A program made the translations under genes and the position numbers. Shown in pieces: positions 21,303 through 32,656 of a stretch of 64,000 bases of DNA. The stretch's first letter is position 1. Each line of letters starts with the position of its first letter. Under the pieces are notes generated by a model, which was not told where the DNA came from, ran no database searches, and saw only the letters and a list, made by a program, of their open reading frames with translations. The DNA comes from Coniella vitis (Eukaryota > Ascomycota > Sordariomycetes > Diaporthales > Schizoparmaceae): positions 868,001 to 932,000 of the forward strand of contig WUJK01000010.1 in NCBI GenBank assembly GCA_011317545.1. The letters run 5' to 3'.

Positions 21303-23306
21303 ATGACGGCAAATCAGGTCAGCCATGCGAGCCAAGGCTGTTGGACATGCAAGAGTGAGCGCACCTCCCCTACACCCCCATATCGCCTTTATGACCGCGC
21401 GTCAGTGCTGCTTGGCTCCCATGTGGAGAGCGGCGACGACGACGATTCCCCCAGAAAATGTTGGACCGGTCTCACTGCGCGACGACAAGGGTTCTTACTA
21501 ACGCCCGAGCCTACCCGCATGCGCAGAACGCAAGATTGGTTGTGACAAGGGCCGCCCCTCGTGCAATAACTGCATCCGCACGGGTAGGACGTGTGGCAGA
21601 TATGGAGTGAGGCTTGTGTGGCCGGATAAAAAAGATGGCCGCAGGAAGCAACCCAAGCTCCCCCCTCATGATGAGCCAGAACAAGACGGCAACGGCTACG
21701 ACGAGTTCATGGTGCGCTCTGATTACGGTCAACACTTTCTCAACATCTCCTACGATGACATTGAGCGTAGCCGCCGCAGACTGGGACGTCTGGCTCTCAG
21801 CGGCAATCCTATTTCCCATGCGGAGCGTCAGATCAACCTTTTCCCGGAGCTCAAGCACAATGAGGCTGAGCTGCTCCATTATTGTGAGCCCCTCTTGTTA
21901 TTCTTGTTGCTTTTTGCCGCTGCTCTGACTTGGCTCTGACGTGATTCTAAAGATGCCGAGAGAATAGCGCGCATGATTTCAACCATCGATGCCAACAACG
22001 GTTTCCGACAAGAGCTCGTTCCCATGGCGATCGCTCGCAACAGTTACGCTACAAAAAGCCTCTTGAATGCTATTTATGCCCTGGCCGCTTTTCATAAGCA
22101 CGGCGCGGACGCAGCATTCGCATACAAACTCAAAGCGATACAGCTCTTGAACTGGTCAATAGCGAAAGACTCTCCTTTGGGCGTCCATCTCGAGTCTCAA
22201 ATCGCTGCTTCCATGATGCTTTGTGTGTACAATGTAAGCCGTCCTCCTTGTTTCATTCTCTTCTTTGTCTGCCTTATCTTCTTCTTGTGTCCCTCAAGAG
22301 CTATATAGCTGATAGACTGTTAGGTATTTGATGAACGCGAAGGCCACTGGGACGTCCATCTGAAAGGCTCCCGGACTCTGTTGCACGGTTACGCAAATTT
22401 CAAAGGCGGCCCCCTGGAGTACAATTTCCTGAACACATGGTTCTTGTACCACGCAAGTACCCCCATTATTAATGCTTAATGCGCACTATGTGTGCTCGAG
22501 TAACGATAATTGTTCACTGCAGTTTCTAATTTGTAATAGGAAATTCTCGGCGCATTCAGTCAACCCCATAAGCACCAATATGAGGGAACAGCGTCGCTTG
22601 AGCTGATCAAAGGGAATGAGCTTGACAAGAGCATGGTATGTCTTTCCAGGCAAGACTTCCTTTCTTGCGCTCTCGCTTGCTAATCAGCCGCGATTCACCC
22701 GTTTAGATAATTGGCTCCCTCGGCTGCTCTATCGAAATCATGGAAATCATCCACCACATTAACCAGCTTCGCTCCGTTACCAGCCTCAAATTTCCTGTCG
22801 AGTACCCGCGGGCCAGCTATCCTACGGTTATGTGGACATATCAAGGACTGCAAGATCGCCTCTGCCGACTCGACCAGCGGCTTCCGGCGGGTTACAGAGA
22901 GCAAACAGTCAAGGAGCAATCCAAGATTCAACTTACGGCCGAGCTCTACCGTATCGCTGCCGTACTGTACCTGCGAGCCATCTGCTCTTCGGCAGAGAAA
23001 TATGGAGAGACTGCGGCGTGGCTGGACCTAGCATTTCAGACGCTCGAAGGTCTTGAAATCTGCACGAGTCCTTGGCCATTGTTTGTCGTTGCGTGCGAGT
23101 CCCAGAACGATCTGCAAAGAATCAAGATCCTTCACGCTCTGGATAGAATGGACCAGGACCGCAAAATCGGAAATGTGCGGGTATTGAGGAATTTGATTGA
23201 AAACTTCTGGAAACAACAAGACCTTCAGGCCGATACAGACCGACTCAAGCCGTTGAGATGGTGGGAACTGATGAACTTTGACACGGCTGCGCCATGGTTC
23301 ATTTGA
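21303..23306 (+). CDS. Zn2Cys6 transcription factor (fungal-specific, with GC-AG intron)
   Basis: Six exons: 21303-21354, 21527-21883, 21953-22233, 22324-22452, 22540-22635 and 22707-23306; 504 residues. The GAL4-type DNA-binding cluster spans residues 13-40 (C13 and C16, C23, C30 and C33, C40: Cx2Cx6Cx6Cx2Cx6C) and is split by intron 1 after Cys-Lys. The rest is an alpha-helical regulatory domain of the Fungal_trans_2 type (for example LLNAIYALAAFHKHG and MLCVYNVFDEREGHW). Intron 4 (22453-22539) starts GCAAGT rather than GT; GC-AG splicing is needed to join FLYH to EILGAF. Its targets are unknown; no enzyme gene directly adjoins it in a divergent arrangement. Confidence 0.88.
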
Positions 23307-24083
23307 TGATCAGAAGCAGGGCCGGCCTAGTTCTGAAACAGATTAAAAGAAAATAATCATCAACTTGATCAGCCGCACACTTCGGCTCTTCAATTTGCGG
23401 TACACAAGTCGACACCAAGAAAGCACACGGTGGGACATACAACAGACTCTGTTTGCGGAAGATCCATTGAACGAGTATCGGCCTGCAGAGAAAGCCAAGT
23501 ACAGTACTCAACGGGTTCAAGGAGGCCGTTAGGCTATGGCGAATCCATGTCATTACCGAAGCAGTGGTGCAAATACGCGTGGTCTCGGACAGTAGCGAGG
23601 CTGGTATATGAGGAACCTTCCTTTTTAGGGTGTGATTGGAGATACGCGTGGATAATTGGAATCGCGGGTGTTGATGTTGATTATGAAGATATGCAACATA
23701 CTGTGCCTATTCATGACACGGAGAGGCAAGGGTTCCGTTCCACAGGACATATCTGCTTGCAGGTTCAGATAGATCCAAGCCTGGTAAAAGATGGTCTTGG
23801 GAACGCTTGAAGTTGAGATGAGGCTCCAGGGAAATACAGAAGAACGGCTTTGGTGTTTGCGTTTTCTCAAATTGGAAATGAGATGGTGTGCACTCGAAAA
23901 AGCTCATTTTGAAGCCAGAATTCCTGAGAATCAACTTCATTCACTTTCCTGATCAACGCGCCACCCCATGTCTTGACAGAAATGGATATGAACCACAATC
24001 CCGTGAGTTATTTCTCGCTTTTACGGGCCCATTACCACCCATCATTATCTTCAACACAACCCACCGAACCAGTCAACTCCAGC
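23307..24083. other. Intergenic between convergent genes
   Basis: Shared 3' region of the Zn2Cys6 gene and the SDR gene; no gene seen. Confidence 0.55.
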
Positions 24084-24577
24084 CTACACCATCATCTCCG
24101 TCCCTGTAATTCTCAGAAAATCACCCATCACGTACTCCCACACCTTGCCGGCTGTCCCGTCCTCTCTCAATCCTCGCAGCACCTCCTCCACCTGCACAGG
24201 TGCCGTCTCGGATTGGGCATCCACAGAGTAAACGCCACTGCCTTTGACCCCGTCCGTGCCCCTCGCTGGGAGTTCTTTTTGCACTTTATCCACAGCATCT
24301 TTTGTCTTCGCATCTCTTATATCGCCGTCCCCTCCATCCGAGGCAAAAGCAGAAGAGATCGAAGAACAAGGAGCAAACCTTCCACTCGTCGCCGCAAACA
24401 GCTGCCTCTCAGCACATTCCTCGGGCGATGTCGCGAGGAATGGCGCGAGGAGTTTGCTCAGCCCTACCACAAGAGACAGGCGGAAGGACGGTTCCATGTC
24501 GCGCATGATGTTGCTCTGAACCATACCTGGGAGGGTGTGCACGAAGCTAACAACACCGTTGCTGCTGCTGCTGCTGC

Positions 24578-24608
<31 letters not shown>

Positions 24609-25550
24609 GTTTTTGTCGTTCCTCTTGCTGGTTGGCTCCGCAATCATATACCGTGCTCGTCGAGATGCCTCTTCAAGCAAGAGTGTATGCACTGAAGCGC
24701 CCTGGTCGCGCCACTGGTGTAAGGGGAACCCTGAACCCGGGATATTGGCTGTATCGACGGGGCCTTCGTATGTGGCTGCTGCGACACTGACGACGCGGCT
24801 CAGACAAGATTTAGAAGCACCTGATGGTGTTGCTGATAGAGAAGAAGTAGAAGGAGGAGGAGGAGGAGGAGGAGGGTTGGCTGAGTGTAGCTTTGCGGCG
24901 TCTTGGAGGAGAGGGAGGAGGTTGAGGATGAAGCGCAGACGGCTGTGTGTGAGGAGGCTTGAGGCAAGAGGGAGGCCCTCGTCGGTCGCTGGTTTTATTT
25001 TATCGTGGATCGAGAGTGTTAGCTTGTGCTGTCCTGTGTGGGTCCTTTCTTGGTGGGTTTTTTCCATTCTCATGGACGTGTGATGAAGTGAGTTGGTAAG
25101 GTGAGCAAAGGGGGGAGGGGGACAAGGCAACCTGGACGTGGCACAGAAAGTAACTTGAGAATGAAAAGACAACAAACAACCACAACACCACCACATACTC
25201 TTCGAGAAGGCCATACTTCCCTGCGTCAAAACCAACAGATTCACCACCTTCTCTCTGCTCTTGATCACGCGACAAACCTCATCCACATTGACCAGCAGAC
25301 TGACATCAGCTTGGAGGAAGGAGTACTCTCCCTTGGGGTTCAGCGCCCGGCATTCGCTCGTGATTCTCTCGGCTGCCTGCTCGTTGCGGCCGATGATGTA
25401 CACCCGTGGCTGGGGGATGTACTTGGCGAATGCCTTGACGGTGTATTCGCCCACGCCGCTTGTGCCGCCTACAAAGACTGCCACGAGGGGGTCGGGAAAG
25501 CGGGTGGCGAGGTGGGCGTTGGAGGTGTGCACTCGGGCGAAGGAGACCAT
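24084..25550 (-). CDS. Atypical short-chain dehydrogenase/reductase
   Basis: Exons 25550-25199 and 24988-24084; 418 residues. The 210-nt intron (GTATGT..CCAG, branch CTAAC) is a multiple of three without a stop, so an unspliced transcript would still be open; splicing restores the family reading (AFSK to TTDEGLP). The Rossmann nucleotide site is FVGGTSGVGEYT (residues ~27-38), followed by RVYIIGRN and the LQADVSLL acidic motif. The usual YxxxK active site is not visible; the family counterpart HYYSRMRF reads THSRLRF here. A Thr/Asn/Ser homopolymer insert lies at about 243-263, and a Pro run precedes the central Ser. The activity is probably NAD(P)-linked but may be reduced or changed; the substrate is unknown. 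It lies downstream of, and on the same strand as, a Zn2Cys6 gene. Confidence 0.85.
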
Positions 25551-25953
25551 GGTTGTAATTACAAGAATTCAATGGGTTTGGGAAGAATGGATGAAGGGGC
25601 AGTAAAGGAGATTGTTGAAGGTTATTCAAGGAAACAGTTTCATGACCCAATGGCGGGAGGATGCCCTAGTATTTATATTCGTGTGTTTTTACGGCATGCA
25701 GGGAGATATATGTATACCTCTACATCCTCCTCATCGAGTAAAGTAGAACAGGAGAAAGTAGGCCTTGCCAAGAGGATATCTTATTCGACGATGACCGTCA
25801 GTGATACGCTAAGCCATATAGAGCGATACGAGCCCAAAAGAGGATACTGGCACTATTTCTTAGCTGGGCTGCATACTCCGGAGCCAGACTCGCCATGAAC
25901 AACCTCGGACTTGAGGAGACATCCATTCAGAATGTGAGCGTCCTATTGCGTGC
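25551..25953. other. Intergenic between regulator and SDR
   Basis: 403 bases separate the stop of the Zn2Cys6 gene from the SDR start on the same strand. No motif stands out. Confidence 0.55.
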
Positions 25954-26663
25954 TTAAATAGCATACTTCTCGGCTAGCCACGTCTTCAAAGCCCTCTCAA
26001 GCGTCGCCGCCCTCTTGTGCGCCCACCAGAACGTCGTCGAGCCAAGCAGCTTCGTGACCGCTCGATAAAAATAGCAGAGCAGCAGAACAGCATGCGGATC
26101 ATTCTCGGCAACCAGGGACGTGAAAACGCCACGACAGGCTATGGGGAACGCCAGGATATGCCTCGCTAGCTTATCCATGAGCCCCGGAGATATCGACCTT
26201 GTCGACGAGCGGGTCTGGGTCTGGTCACTCGCGTTGCATTCTGTCGATAAAAACGATAGGATAAGTGCCAGCTGGTCGATAACCTGCGCGTAGCCACGAT
26301 CGTGCTCCTCCTCCTCGACCCAAACCGCATTGTGCGGGCTACAATGTTGCAACTTGACGCTCCTCACCCTTACAACATCGTTGGAAGGAAGCAACAAGGG
26401 CTGCTCGTCGGTCACCATCGTTTGTAACGTCACGACATGCCGACGCGAAAAGAAACGTCTATATCCCTCCAACGTAGCCGCGTCGAGATGCACTTGGCCT
26501 GCGAGCGTGTTCGCCGCATTGTGCCGAATATACGGCATCAAAGCTGATTTCTCCACAGCTTCTTGCGGAAAGTTCTCGAGAAACATGCCCTTCAAGCTGG
26601 CGCAAAAGGCAAACATTCGATCGTAGCTAGGCTCAAAGAATGCACTACAACAGGCACTGGTAT

Positions 26664-26695
<32 letters not shown>

Positions 26696-27493
26696 TGCGC
26701 AGGGCTCACCAAACAGTTCGTATCAGCCCAGACTTCGAATTGAAGGAGGAGAGATGTTGCTATAAAAGCGTCTGGGTGGATGGCGATGAGGCTGTTGGAT
26801 AGTTGTGTGCGGAAGCTGGACAGGGCGCGACAGAGGTGATGTGTGGCTAGGGTTGAGTAACAGGCCGGCGATGAGGGACTGGAATTGTCACCGGCTGGAT
26901 GCGAGAGGACAGCAAGATGGCGAGCTGCAACGCAGAGAACGGCATCGAGCACAAAGTCAAAGTCGGAGCACATTTGCAGAATCAGATCCCAGGCTTCAGG
27001 AGCGAAGAGGAGCGTCTGGCGGGTGTTTGTTTGGAAGTGATGAAGGAGTTTAGGAACGACGCCGTCTGTTTGCATTATCATACTGCTCATCGAACTGATA
27101 GTGGGATAGCGGGAGTTGCTATTCGGTAGCAATGCCTGCGGTGCAGTCCTTTTCTGAGCAGAAGCTTTGGTGTGAAGAACGTTGGCGGCTCGGGGCCGCA
27201 CACATCTCTCTCCTCTTCGTTGGCAGTTCTGGCAGGGGCTTGCTTCATCACACTGCGCATTCTAGGTGAGCGATTATGGGTGCAATGGCGTCTGTCTTGC
27301 GAGTCGTTGGCCAGTTTCCACGCACCTTGACACGCCGCTTCTTGCAGCTCTCGCAACCTGCTCGGGACTTGTGATGGGCGCGTCGTTGTCTGGCCAGGTC
27401 CACACTCCTGGGGACTTCAGACAGGATTCGGTAGTTGTGCCGATCTGACTGAGGCGTGCGACAAAGGACAAAGGAGTTGGTGAAGCTCTGCAT
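25954..27493 (-). CDS. Zn2Cys6 transcription factor, UPC2/SRE-regulator-like
   Basis: Exons 27493-27326 and 27252-25954 (73-nt intron); 488 residues. The DNA-binding cluster at residues ~47-73 reads GCESCKKRRVK, then CDEASPCQNC, then QRRGERC, split by the intron immediately before the third Cys, a common position in this class. The GCxSCKxRRVKCDExxPxCxNC form and the helical C-terminal domain (FVLDAVLCVAARHLAVL, CRALSSFRTQL) are typical of UPC2/STA-type regulators, including many found in metabolite clusters. A poly-Gln run encoded by CAA/CAG interrupts the middle (near 26660-26700). The start at 27493 is the first in-frame ATG that gives a plausible N-terminus; it is less sure than the rest. 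A link to the neighbouring SDR is inference from position only. Confidence 0.87.
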
Positions 27494-28097
27494 CTGTTCA
27501 AATACGCTAGGCTCCAGGTATGAACCCAATGTTGCAATGTTTAATAAAAACAGGTTCCGAATACCGAACCGCACAGCAAAGATAAACAAGTATAACTACT
27601 GTAAGCGTCGGCTCACTTTTCGACCACATTGACTGACTATACCTGAGCTTTGGAAGGGATCTTGTACCGAGATATGTTCAGTACTGGTTTGGCGGCCAGG
27701 ATGTGAAGTTTACTCTGAGCGGGACGTGAGGAAACTCGAGGATATCCAGGAGTCCAAAAACCTGAGAGAGAATTATCCCCGATATGCCCACTATCTCCGT
27801 CGTATAAGCACCAACTGAGCACTTGGACGGCCTAACAAGCTAAGCCACAATGGGCGATACGAAAAGTGCTTGATATATGCTGTAAGTTGATCAGAGTTCA
27901 TCCAGCTATGGACTTCTTCTAGCTCGTTCAATGTTTCTCAACTCTTCAGACTGAACATCTTCATTATTGTGATGAGGGTCGGACTCGCACGCACCTGGCG
28001 TGGAACTGTATTGGCACTGAGGTCCATAGTGACTTTGGAGGCAATATTTTGCCCTAATTGGTTGGATTGACGGTCTGAATCCATGCAACCATCGTCA
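27494..28097. other. Intergenic
   Basis: Upstream region of the UPC2-like gene and 3' flank of the HET gene; no gene seen. Confidence 0.55.
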
Positions 28098-30869
28098 TTA
28101 GCACAGCAGGATTCTCCAAGTTGCGTCTTGACCTTGGCCTCCGCCAGTAAAGAACATGTCCTTCTCGTCCAATGAAGGAGTCGAAATGTCGAGATCCGCT
28201 GCTTCAAACCCACCCACCAGGTGGAAGACGCCGAGCCGCCTGTAGAAGCCACGATAACCTCCCATTTTGAACAGCAGCAGGCCTGATATGCCAGAAAGCT
28301 GAAAGGGAGGGTCGCGGTGGAGGGCATATGTGCCACAGTTCCGTGAGTCCATGACAGGCAAGCAGATGATATTGAGAATGCTCATCTCGGGGGGCGGCAT
28401 GTCCTGTGCAGTGTCCAGATGGACTATGCCAACCGCGGATTGGGTGAGGTCCATATCGGCCTCGAAAACAGACTGCCCACCACTATCAGCAGCTTCTGAA
28501 TCCTTGCGTGGCTCCAGCTGGCCATCAGTATCTGTCTCGTCAGACCGCAATCGCCCGTCCTGCCCGATGCCTTTCTTAGACATGTGCAGCACCCATTTGC
28601 CCCAGCTGGCCATATATCCAAACAATCCCGGATGCAAACTGCCACTGATAGCCAGCATGAGATCCTCGTGATACCGCAGCTCTTTGAAGGTTGTGCCAAA
28701 GCCACCAAAAACCTTGACATCCACGAGCGCTCCCTCGCGCAACGGCGTCGGCATGATAACCGGCCCTTTGACCGAAGCCCACGACCAAGTGGGGGCGTTT
28801 CTGGTTGCCGGTCGCCGCCCCAGGGGTGTGCGCGAGGCTATTTGTAAATCTGGCTTGGGAGCCTGTGGGTTAGGAGGTTGAATGGCAGCAGAGGATACGC
28901 TGTTATCGGGCGGTGGCTGCTGTTGCTGCTGTTGCTGCTGCTGCTCCTCCTCCTCCTGAGCCTTTCTTTCTCCATCATCGGCGTCGGCGCCTGAGATAAC
29001 CACGGCGTGATATCCGTCGTCGACTGTCCACAGGAGTTGCGAGGCAATCACCTCGAACCACAACCCCCCCAGATAGGTGTCTTTGAGAAAGTAGCGGAGC
29101 ACTTTGGCCAGACCGTAGATGGCCACGAGCTTATCGCTGTCGCGTGTAATGTCTGTGCGCGCGTACTTTTCAATCAGCCGGCTCCAGACGTAGTACCTAT
29201 CCAATCCATCGTCTCCAGCCTCGCTGTCGACAGTGTTACTGGAGGACGGCGGCGGCGGCGATGGCGAGCCTGACGTCTGCTTGTTCGCCGTGGTTGCTCC
29301 ACGACCGCGCTTGCGCAGTGCTTTTCCAGCCCTGACAAAGTCGAACGATTTGAAGTGGGTATGGCTATCTTCCAACAGGGCCGGCAGGCCGTCGGGAAAC
29401 GTCTCACAGGCTTCCCAGGCGCGGCACTCAAAGGCAAGCTGCGTCTCGCCAAAGTGAATCACAGCAGCCGGGAGCAAGCGCTCCTGGAGACACCAGCTGC
29501 GCCGGCCCAAGTAGGACTCGGACACGAGATTCTTCCAAAAGTCAGCCGGAAGCAAGAGGTAGCTTTGCTCGGAACCGCCGCCGCCGCCGCCGCCGCCGCC
29601 ATCATTGCTGCGGCCCTCGTCGTCTGCTCCAAGGCCCGGTTGCTGGGCCCATTGCGGAGAGACAATGGTAGGGTTGACAGCGACTGGATTCCGCGTCTTG
29701 TAGAGCCCCCCTTCGCTGTTCGTCGAGCCGTCTGCTGCCAGCGCCAACAGCGACTTGATGTACACGAGATTCATATCTGCTGCCACCGCTTCCCAGTCCT
29801 CTTCCGAGTCCTGGAGAATGCACAGCGAGTCGATCCAGAGATACCGACACCCGAGGCGCCGTGTCGCATCCACTGCGTCCCGGAACGTCCGCGGCAGGTC
29901 CCCCAGCGCAATGCCCTCTGCCACCGCCGCGGCCAGTGTAATGCCCGGCCTGCTGCTTCTGCCGCGAGCGTCTGTCAGCGGCGGCGGCTGCGATTGCGGC
30001 TGTTCTTCGTTCCGTTCCAGGAGGAGACGGTACCCGGGGGCCTCGTCTGCGATGCCCCAGCAGTGGCTGAGCGCGATGTACGGAGCATTCGCGCCGCTCT
30101 GGGCCGCGACGTCTTGCTTGAGGCGCAGGTAGATGCGATCGCCGTGTGCTCCTCTGTCGACATCGAGCAGCCGCGTGGGGAGGTACGCGTCCTCTTGGCC
30201 GTTGGCCTTGACAAGAGGCCGCATGCACTGGCACCGGCTGTTGCATCCCTCGATCCAGCGGTGGATCTGGGCCCAGCACGCGTCGGACGCGGTCGAGGTC
30301 GATGTGGCGAGGCTGGGCGACGGATGCTCACCAGCGTCTTGGGCCGGGGTGCTCGCCGCCGCCGCCGCCGCCAGCGCAAAGTCGACGTGCCCGTGGGTAT
30401 TACTGTTTGCGAAATCGAGCCCCATCGCGACACACACGGGCCAGAATTCAATGCGCACCACTAGCTGGTCGGGGGCCCAGTGCTCCTGCGAGTTGTGGTC
30501 GGTCCCGTTCCGCCGCGCTTCCCAGCGAGTGCCAAAGGCGCTTTGGGGCTTCACGCCATCCTCCTGCTGGCTGTGGCCGTGGTAGTCGAGGTCCAGGGGG
30601 TCCTGGACGGCGGCAGTCCCGTGCACGCCGGTGGCGAGTCCTAGGATCTTGGTCCAGACACTGCGGCAGATGGGACAGCCCGTGACGACGGCTGCGTCGC
30701 GGCAGGCTTTGGCTGAGGAGTGGTGGGGGCCGCCTGCGATCGCGGACGGTGAGGGTGTATGCGGGCGAGGGCTGGACGAGGAGGCAGCGCCGGCTTGTTG
30801 TGCTTGGGAGGATGGCAAGCCTGGGTTGTGAGTGAAGATTTGCTTGCAGACGGTGCAGAGGGCATCCAT
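28098..30869 (-). CDS. HET-domain protein (heterokaryon-incompatibility type)
   Basis: Single exon, 923 residues, ATG at 30869. HET-domain proteins act in fungal self/non-self recognition and can trigger incompatibility-type cell death. The three diagnostic HET blocks are clear: PYIALSHCWG (about residue 265), then LPRTFRDAVDATRRLGCRYLWIDSLCILQDSEEDW with MNLVYIKSLLALAADGS, and later RRSWCLQERLLPAAVIHFG. Two CxxC pairs near the N-terminus (CTVC at ~5-8, CPIC at ~65-68) may bind metal. Homopolymer tracts (Gly ~9, Gln ~9, Ala) interrupt the region after the HET domain. No NACHT, WD or other partner domain is seen. The role is inferred from the family; its allele specificity is unknown. Confidence 0.92.
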   Translation of the reverse strand: MDALCTVCKQIFTHNPGLPSSQAQQAGAASSSSPRPHTPSPSAIAGGPHHSSAKACRDAAVVTGCPICRSVWTKILGLATGVHGTAAVQDPLDLDYHGHSQQEDGVKPQSAFGTRWEARRNGTDHNSQEHWAPDQLVVRIEFWPVCVAMGLDFANSNTHGHVDFALAAAAAASTPAQDAGEHPSPSLATSTSTASDACWAQIHRWIEGCNSRCQCMRPLVKANGQEDAYLPTRLLDVDRGAHGDRIYLRLKQDVAAQSGANAPYIALSHCWGIADEAPGYRLLLERNEEQPQSQPPPLTDARGRSSRPGITLAAAVAEGIALGDLPRTFRDAVDATRRLGCRYLWIDSLCILQDSEEDWEAVAADMNLVYIKSLLALAADGSTNSEGGLYKTRNPVAVNPTIVSPQWAQQPGLGADDEGRSNDGGGGGGGGGSEQSYLLLPADFWKNLVSESYLGRRSWCLQERLLPAAVIHFGETQLAFECRAWEACETFPDGLPALLEDSHTHFKSFDFVRAGKALRKRGRGATTANKQTSGSPSPPPPSSSNTVDSEAGDDGLDRYYVWSRLIEKYARTDITRDSDKLVAIYGLAKVLRYFLKDTYLGGLWFEVIASQLLWTVDDGYHAVVISGADADDGERKAQEEEEQQQQQQQQQPPPDNSVSSAAIQPPNPQAPKPDLQIASRTPLGRRPATRNAPTWSWASVKGPVIMPTPLREGALVDVKVFGGFGTTFKELRYHEDLMLAISGSLHPGLFGYMASWGKWVLHMSKKGIGQDGRLRSDETDTDGQLEPRKDSEAADSGGQSVFEADMDLTQSAVGIVHLDTAQDMPPPEMSILNIICLPVMDSRNCGTYALHRDPPFQLSGISGLLLFKMGGYRGFYRRLGVFHLVGGFEAADLDISTPSLDEKDMFFTGGGQGQDATWRILLC

Positions 30870-31426
30870 GATTGCTAGAAAAGTTGGTTAGAAGAATGGA
30901 AAGCCCTGCTGGGGGAGATATCTGCGGTGTAAAGTTGGATATATGTGTGAGATTTATATTTGCTGCCGTACAGTAATACCGATCGTATAGGTTGCCTGTC
31001 ATACGCCACCACGTTGCATTTTCCTGGGCATGGAGAGAAGCCTAGAATCCTTCTGACCATCCTGGGCGGCTATGGATGCGCCCGTGGGCTGGCTTGTCCA
31101 ACAAGGTTGCACGAGAGAGATATCTAGAGAATCTATCTCAGAGGAGCCGGAGCCTACACGTCGCTTGTTCACAGCCGCATGGGACATTCCACGTTGGACC
31201 ACAGCTAATCCAGTAGGCCATTATTTCCCATGATGACTTTCTCTCTCTCATCTGTAGCCTTTTGGGAGTATTGAGCTCATAGGGATGCCTCAAAAGGGCC
31301 ATCCTGCTCGACGTCCTTGGCATGTGGCGCTCGCTGTTTGAGGCCTTCTTCATGGTGGATTCTTTCGATGGGAAAATCCCCAATCTGACTGTGCAGTTGC
31401 CACACCCACACACCCACAGGACACGC

Positions 31427-31861
31427 TCAGAACAACCGATTCCGGTGGCAAGCGCAATTCTCCAGCCCTTGGCGAAGAACAGGCGACTTCATGAACAGCG
31501 CTGAGAAATCCAGTGATGCGCCGACGGTCCTGTTGTGGTTGTTGCGCAAGACAATAGACTTGTTCAGATCCAGCTGCGGAGCGAGCGGCGAGGCTGGGCT
31601 TGTGCGGCATCCACACGGTGCCGCGTGCTCTGTCTGCTGTTGACAGCTGGCCAGGATGGGCTGTGGTGGTAGCTTAGAGAGAGCGTTGCAGTGTGAGGTT
31701 TGATGCTTCGACATGGCGAGTCCGCCGAGCTCACCAGGGCGGTGCCTTGGATGATGGACTCGTAATGGCGCGGGCACGGCTTCTGGGCATGTGAAGTCGT
31801 TGCTGGAAATTAAAATGTAAAGATCGTTCATGCTGGGCGTTTGTGGTTCGAAAGATGCCAA
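31427..31861 (-). pseudogene. Possible relic of an AflR-like regulator C-terminal domain
   Basis: A 144-codon frame from ATG 31861 has the spacing of the C-terminal domain of AflR-type Zn2Cys6 regulators: a Cys-leucine helix (CNALSKLPPQ), then LDLNKSIVLRNN, then a Cys pair (ENCACHRN), ending where a longer domain would continue. No zinc cluster is found upstream. This is a weak resemblance by eye; a chance frame is quite possible. Confidence 0.2.
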
Positions 31862-32458
31862 ATAAGTGAGTGACTTTGGTGTTCTGGTTTAAATATTGGA
31901 GGGTTTCTGTGATGGCTGACTGTCTCAACACACTCAAATGTCCCAAACAGGAGCGGTCATATCAAGATATATACCTAGTCAAAAAGACAATGCAACATCC
32001 AATGCTCATGCTCGAAATATCATCAAATGACTGCGACCTCAGCCGCAGCATTTAGGTATACAACCAAATAACCCTCGCCTTATCCTATCCTCTACATGCA
32101 TGCTGCATTCAGCCCCCATTTTGCGCCGAACTATCGAGCACCCTCACGGTAACCAAGTGGCATTCCCGGGTGTAACCTTGCCCATTAGAGTTTTGAGCTC
32201 CGAGGGGCAGAGGCCTGGCGTGCTCAGCTCGGCTATTTATACAACACACGGATTGGCTGTGCAAGCGGTGCCTTTGTCTCTCGAGCCCAACAAGAATCTT
32301 AGTAACAACCTCTGCAGCCGATGTCGACGATGAAGTTTGGCTTTTCGAGTTACAGCCACACGGGCCTGGACTTGGCACAATGGATAAACAACGGGATTGT
32401 TGACAGCCGCTTCTCATACTCGAATGATATGGTGTAAGTGGTGATGTCTCAGTGGGCA

Positions 32459-32656
32459 TCAGCTTATGCTCACCACCTCGGTGTAGATGGTGAATTCCAA
32501 GACCGAGCCAAGCGAATGTGTCTGCATCATGTTGGTATACTCGACAAAAGCCTCATTCTGTGCCTGGTCATTACTTGCAAGAGAGAATATTGCTTGTCCA
32601 GCGTGCCGTGAGAGAGGAACATCGTATCGCTTCATGGTGTAGCTGCCGAGTATCAA
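32459..32656 (-). pseudogene. Possible exon-sized relic, weakly like FAD-linked oxidases
   Basis: A 65-codon frame reads like an internal protein segment (YDVPLSRHAGQAIFS, then EAFVEYTNMMQTH) and meets a GTGAGC donor-like site near its end. It faintly recalls the substrate-domain side of fungal FAD-linked oxidases. No FAD-binding motif or continuing exons were found, so this is either a fragment or noise. Confidence 0.15.

Noticed and set aside
24988..25199. Unspliced reading through the SDR intron as the main product
   Set aside because: Canonical donor, branch point and acceptor are present, and the 70 residues it would add are Pro/His/Ser-rich and unlike the family.
29355..30464. 369-codon plus-strand frame
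   Set aside because: Antisense shadow of the HET gene; no domain and Arg/Ala-rich composition.
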